Shown here: positions 60,441 to 64,000 of the stretch, one piece after another
Position numbering within the stretch: position 1 is the stretch's first letter
Layout: each line of letters begins with the position of its first letter
Origin: CAWAPS01 sp963783945
GTDB taxonomy: Bacteria; Actinomycetota; Acidimicrobiia; Acidimicrobiales; Palsa-688
Assembly: GCA_963783945.1 (NCBI GenBank)
Contig: CAWAPS010000032.1
Coordinates: forward strand, 496,001 to 560,000
Length of the DNA stretch: 64,000 nt
Direction: 5' to 3'
Translations under genes and position numbers: made by a program
Notes under the pieces: generated by a model
The model's input: only the letters and a program-made list of their open reading frames with translations
Database searches by the model: none
Told to the model about the DNA's origin: nothing

Positions 60441-61394
60441 ATGCGCGTAGGGATCATCGGGCGAGGCTGGGGTGCGCGCGTCGTGGCGCCGGCGTTTCAC
60501 GGGACCGAGGGCTGCGAGGTGGTCGATGTGGTGTCCCCCCGGGACGAGGCCGCCGTCGCAGCCCTGTGCGCGCGGAACGACGTCGACCTCATCTCGGTGC
60601 ACTCCCCGCCGTTCCTGCACCTCGAACACGTCCGGATGGCGATGGAGGGGGGTCATGCGGTGTTGTGCGACAAGCCCTTCGGCCGGAACACCGAGGAGGC
60701 CAGATACATGTGTGTGATGGCCGAGGAGGCCGGGGTGCCGGCGTTGCTCAACTTCGAGCACCGTTATGACGAGAGCCGTCGGCGACTCCACCAACTGGTC
60801 AGCGACGGTGTAATCGGTGAACCCGAGCACGTCAACTGGACGATGCTGCTCGCGTGGACACGGGTGCCCCTACGATCCTCCGGCTGGATCTTCGACGAGA
60901 GACAGGCCGGGGGGTGGTTGCGGGCGGCGGGATCGCACCTCATCGACTTCGCGCGATGGACCTTCGGTGAGATCATCGAGGTGTCGGGTCAGTTGCGCAC
61001 AGCCGTCACCGAACGTCCAGGCATTGGCGGGATCACCGAACCCTGCACCGCAGACGATGGCTTTGTCGCCAACCTGCGCACAGAGCGCGCCGTGACGTTG
61101 GTGATCGACAGCAGCTCGGCCGCCTCAGTGACCCTGCCGCCCAGGATCGTCCTAACCGGTTCGACCGGCGCCCTCGAGGTGGTCGGCGAGCGCATCGTGC
61201 TGCACGACGGTCAACGCGCGACCGATATGTTCGTCCCCGACAGTGATATCTACGATCCGTTCGCCCCGCAGCATGCGTTCGCCGCCGCCGTCCGAGACGC
61301 CGTGCGCGACGGCCCCCTCGACGGCATACCCACGTTCACCGACGGCTTGGCCTGCGTCGAGGTGATGGACCGCCTCTTCGCCGCCAAGGCGTAG
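60441..61394 (+). CDS. Gfo/Idh/MocA-family oxidoreductase
   Basis: This 317-aa protein has the Rossmann start MRVGIIGRGWGARVVAPAFH, then LISVHSPPFLHLEHVRMAME, AVLCDKPFGRNTEEAR (Lys of the EKP-like motif is in CDKP) and the C-terminal lid. The ATG has GGGAGGGGCT just upstream, though the frame also stays open into the isomerase remnant. Such enzymes oxidise or reduce sugars or inositols with NAD(P). It forms a small operon with a VOC gene downstream, 32 bp away. Confidence 0.87.
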   Translation: MRVGIIGRGWGARVVAPAFHGTEGCEVVDVVSPRDEAAVAALCARNDVDLISVHSPPFLHLEHVRMAMEGGHAVLCDKPFGRNTEEARYMCVMAEEAGVPALLNFEHRYDESRRRLHQLVSDGVIGEPEHVNWTMLLAWTRVPLRSSGWIFDERQAGGWLRAAGSHLIDFARWTFGEIIEVSGQLRTAVTERPGIGGITEPCTADDGFVANLRTERAVTLVIDSSSAASVTLPPRIVLTGSTGALEVVGERIVLHDGQRATDMFVPDSDIYDPFAPQHAFAAAVRDAVRDGPLDGIPTFTDGLACVEVMDRLFAAKA

Positions 61395-61426
61395 CCCCGG
61401 AACCCCGACAGAAAGAAGGACACGAC

Positions 61427-61864
61427 ATGGAACCCACCCTCGACACGATGAAACCTCTCGCCATCACCGGCATCTCCCACATCGAGTTCCTCGTCTCAGA
61501 TCTCGAAACGAGCTCGGCCTGGTACCAGCAGGTCGTCGGGTTGGTCGAGATCCCGAGGCGGCTCCCCGACCGTCGATCCCTGGAGCTCACACCCGCGGCC
61601 GGCGGGTTCCGCCTGGGCCTCACCGAGAAGCGCCCGGCCGAAGGACAGGGCATGTTCCGCCACCTGGCGATCTCGGTCGAGAGCATGGACGCTCTCACCG
61701 GATGGGTCGCGCACCTCGACGCCGTCGGCGTCCCACACACCCGGATCAAGGAGAACCCCTACCGGCCGGGCGTGTTCTCCATCGACGTCTTTGACCCCGA
61801 CGGGCACGAGATCGAGCTGATCTTCGAGCCCCATCAGCCGTCGGCTCGCGTGGCGCCGGGATAG
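61427..61864 (+). CDS. VOC-family ring-cleavage dioxygenase or isomerase-like protein
   Basis: This 145-aa protein has ISHIEFLVSDLETSSAWYQQ near the start, a central FRHLAISVESMDALTGWVAH and FSIDVFDPDGHEIELIFEPH at the end. The metal ligands His and Glu of the VOC fold fit. The start has AGAAGG upstream. It overlaps the epimerase gene at the 3' end by 31 bp on the opposite strand. Its place after a Gfo/Idh oxidoreductase suggests a catabolic operon; the reaction is not known. Confidence 0.85.
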   Translation: MEPTLDTMKPLAITGISHIEFLVSDLETSSAWYQQVVGLVEIPRRLPDRRSLELTPAAGGFRLGLTEKRPAEGQGMFRHLAISVESMDALTGWVAHLDAVGVPHTRIKENPYRPGVFSIDVFDPDGHEIELIFEPHQPSARVAPG

Positions 61865-62757
61865 CACGTCTCGACGAGGGCCCGCATGCCGTCGCGCCAG
61901 GAGACCTCGCAGGGCCCGGTGATGGACAGCCGCTTGGTGTTGTCACAGATAGCGCCCGGGTAGCCGCCGCCGCTGGTGGCAGCGGCGAGGTCGATGTCCT
62001 TGCTGGTGAGCTCGGCGAAGTAGGCGCACCAGTCCTCGGGGCCGACGACGTCGTCGCCTACCCAATTCACGATCGTCGCCGGCACGCTCGCCGCGGCGAG
62101 CAGCCGTTCGGCCTGGACATTGATGTCGTGGTTGTGGATGGTGTTGACCTTCGTGCCGGGCGGGCCGATCCGCAACGGCTGATCGTTCACGATCGCGTCC
62201 AGGTGCCGCGTGACGAGACCGCCGCGAGGTCCGTAAGCGCTGTTCATGCGGGCGATGACCACCGGCAGGTCATAGAGCCGGGCGCAGGAACGGGCCACTG
62301 CCTCCTGGGCGATCTTGGAGACCGAGTAGGCGGGCAAGGTGGGGACGAGGCCCTCACCGAGGGGATCGTCCTCGACGTAGACGTGCGAGGGATCCTCGGA
62401 CCGTCGGTAGACGGCAACGGCGGACATGACCAGTACGGAGCGGGCGTTCCGGCAGTGCCGCATCAGCAAGGCCGTGCCCTCGGCGTCGGTCCGCAGCGCG
62501 GCGTCGAAGTCCCTACTGTCGCCGCGGTAGGTGGCAAGGTGGATCACGTGGTCGAAGTCCTCGGGCAGGTCTCCGAACTCGCCACTGGCGATGTCGACGG
62601 CACGGGTCGTTGCCCCGGCGGCTTCGACCCTTTCGCGCGACACCGCGTCTGAGAACCGGGAGATACCCCACACCTCGTTGTCCGGCGCGAGGTGCTCGAC
62701 CAGCGGCAAACCGATCAGGCCTCCCGCTCCCGTGACCAGAACCCTCTGACCCCGCAC
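61834..62757 (-). CDS. NAD-dependent epimerase/dehydratase family protein
   Basis: This 307-aa extended-SDR protein has the NAD motif GQRVLVTGAGGLIGLPLVEH, LATYRGDSRDFDAALRTDAE, the active-site Ser/Tyr/Lys in SAVAVYRRSEDPSH and YSVSKIAQEAVAR, and MNSAYGPRGG. It is like nucleotide-sugar epimerases and cinnamoyl/lactone-type reductases. The start has no clear ribosome binding site. It is convergent with the VOC gene. Confidence 0.85.
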   Translation of the reverse strand: MRGQRVLVTGAGGLIGLPLVEHLAPDNEVWGISRFSDAVSRERVEAAGATTRAVDIASGEFGDLPEDFDHVIHLATYRGDSRDFDAALRTDAEGTALLMRHCRNARSVLVMSAVAVYRRSEDPSHVYVEDDPLGEGLVPTLPAYSVSKIAQEAVARSCARLYDLPVVIARMNSAYGPRGGLVTRHLDAIVNDQPLRIGPPGTKVNTIHNHDINVQAERLLAAASVPATIVNWVGDDVVGPEDWCAYFAELTSKDIDLAAATSGGGYPGAICDNTKRLSITGPCEVSWRDGMRALVETCYPGATRADG

Positions 62758-63462
62758 GCTCGCCCTCCCCTCAACGGCCGGCTCTGACTATCGCACAACC
62801 AGCCGAACCATAAGCGGCGCATCACAACCGAATCAGCCATCGGGCGACCACAACCCGTCACGAGATCCAGGCCCGGATCCTGGCCGTGATCCTGCGCGCT
62901 TCGGCGACCGGACGCTGACCAGATCGTAATGTTTGGGGTAGCCACAGTGCACCAAGCTAGAGAGCGATCGTAAAATGAGTGCCAGCTGTCCGGGGCTATG
63001 ACCTCAGACAGGGCAACTGGTTGCACGCTTAAGAGTTTGGGACGGTCAGCGGCGATCAGAGCGTTGTCGAGACCGTTCCTCGACCGCACCCCCCCCTCGC
63101 CAATCGTGATCCCCGTTTTAAACTCTGGACGGGCAGGTGCGGTAAGCCCTCACGTTCCCGACCTCATCACTCGTTCCCCGACCTCATCACCTAGACAGCA
63201 TCTGAACAGACCTAATACACGCCGAAATGCCGTTGAACTCCGCTTGCCGCCCTGAATGTGAGGCCTATAGCGTAGCCGCAGCGACATAGGGGTCGAGCCA
63301 ACGGGGCGGCGGGGATGATGTGACCGTAGCTTTCGGGGTCCTGAGTAGTAAACGAGCTATGCGCACGGCGAGACTGGCTCGAGCCATATGTTCGTTTCTC
63401 TGCATCGAGCGAGGCAGGCGCGTCATGGTGCCGCTGGCCAGTGGAAAGTGGGAGGCAGCTCC
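62758..63462. other. Intergenic region with a small direct repeat (about 705 bp)
   Basis: No gene is supported. Two near-identical copies of CGTTCCC(C)GACCTCATCAC lie at 63153-63170 and 63172-63190. The right end holds the ribosome binding site GGAGGC of the next gene. Confidence 0.4.
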
Positions 63463-64000
63463 GTGAGCCCGGCGTCGCCTCGCGTCGCTCCCGTTCCACA
63501 GGATGAGTTCGGCGACGAGATACGTGCTGTTCTTCGCAAGGTCATGGTGTCGGCGGACCGCTACCTTTCGGGCGCGCCCGACTCGCCCGCTTTGCCCAAC
63601 TCAGTAGGCCTGATGATGAAGCACCCGAGCCTCGGCGGCGCGTTCTCGCGTACCACAAGGCCATGTTCGCCAATCCGAGCATCACGCCTCGACAGCGCGA
63701 GTTGCTGATCCTGCGCGTTAATTGGCGGACCGCCGGAGTGTACGAGTGGATCTTTCACTCGAAGACGGCAATGCAGTACGGCATCACCGAAGAGCAGTTG
63801 GAGGCGGTCTCGAGAGGACCTTCCGATGGAGCGTGGTCGTCAGTAGAGTCGGCGCTTCTCTCGGCAGCTGACCAGATGCTGGACTGGTACTACATCGACG
63901 ACGTCACGTGGTCGCGGCTGACAGAGCACTTCGACGATCGACAGTTGATCGAGATCGCGTTTGTCATCGGGACCTACGCTTTCCTTGCGATGGCCCTCAA
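63463..64000 (+). CDS. Carboxymuconolactone decarboxylase-like (AhpD-type) protein, frameshifted and truncated by window end
   Basis: The GTG start has GGAGGC 6 nt upstream. The first frame (VLRKVMVSADRYLSGAPDSP, LPNSVGLMMKHPSLGGAF) continues in another frame from about 63650: AYHKAMFANPSITPRQRELL, ILRVNWRTAGVYEWIFHSKT, then EEQLEAVSRGP, LLSAADQMLDWYYIDDVTWS and IEIAFVIGTYAFLAMAL, where the window ends. This layout matches carboxymuconolactone decarboxylase-family proteins of the peroxidase-linked type. One base appears to be missing near 63650. Confidence 0.75.

Noticed and set aside
63153..63190. Two 18-19-bp direct copies as the start of a repeat array
   Set aside because: Only two copies, and no third; too little to call an element.
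1..64000. CRISPR array
   Set aside because: No set of short direct repeats with regular unique spacers was seen; the tandem repeats found are inside coding sequences.

Overview
The window reads as chromosomal DNA of a GC-rich actinomycete. An Acidimicrobiia-like member of the Actinomycetota is the best fit: WhiB, GlnR-like and Mtb-type neighbourhoods are present, several genes have leaderless TANNNT promoters 6-7 nt ahead of the start codon, and one secreted protein carries the 'GYWL..DGGVF.FG' repeats common in Acidimicrobiia. This placement is inferred from the proteins, not computed.

Left arm (1-10.0 kb): small chromosomal genes. These are an SDR, a MarR regulator with a deazaflavin-type nitroreductase, a VOC protein, two divergent MarR-type regulators around a pair of identical palindromes, a frameshifted DinB gene, a PRC-barrel protein, a methyltransferase and a secreted protein with a clear terminator.

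Integrated element (10,024-24,815): a 21-bp copy of the 3' end of glutamine synthetase glnA lies at 10,024, and the identical sequence lies inside the intact glnA at 24,795. Each end also carries a pair of CTAGTCACG boxes at 12-bp period, as expected for integrase arm sites. Inside are a broken excisionase, an operon of uncharacterised genes, a 682-aa secreted beta-helix/Ig/six-repeat protein, membrane and lipoproteins. At the right end lie remnants of a serine recombinase, HsdS, HsdM and a tyrosine integrase that is split by an IS1380-type insertion with a CTTAG target duplication.

Conserved core (24.8-44.3 kb): three glutamine synthetases (GSI, GSII, a second GSI) with a GlnR-like regulator; a divergent Fe-S locus (SufR-like regulator, ErpA, a fused 2Fe-2S/molybdopterin-domain protein and RidA facing Mrp); an MBL hydrolase, a trypsin-fold protein lacking obvious catalytic residues, a class A penicillin-binding protein, Rieske protein, hydrolase, WhiB and two ArsA-like ATPases (a neighbourhood resembling whiB4-ponA2 in mycobacteria); STAS and receiver proteins; tRNA-Pro(CGG).

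Right arm (44.3-64 kb): accessory. It has a DUF4062 gene beside the tRNA, an SDR, decayed dioxygenase, truncated TrwC relaxase and prepilin peptidase, a three-gene molybdenum aldehyde oxidoreductase operon, frameshifted truncated haemoglobin, TauE/SafE, a MoaD-like/BNR pair, a cytochrome P450 with a divergent TetR, and a small-molecule catabolic cluster (Gfo/Idh oxidoreductase, VOC, epimerase), ending in a truncated carboxymuconolactone decarboxylase-like gene.

Single-base frameshifts are frequent in the accessory parts but nearly absent in the core (one, in the penicillin-binding protein). Decay is therefore likely for some genes, but assembly indels cannot be excluded.
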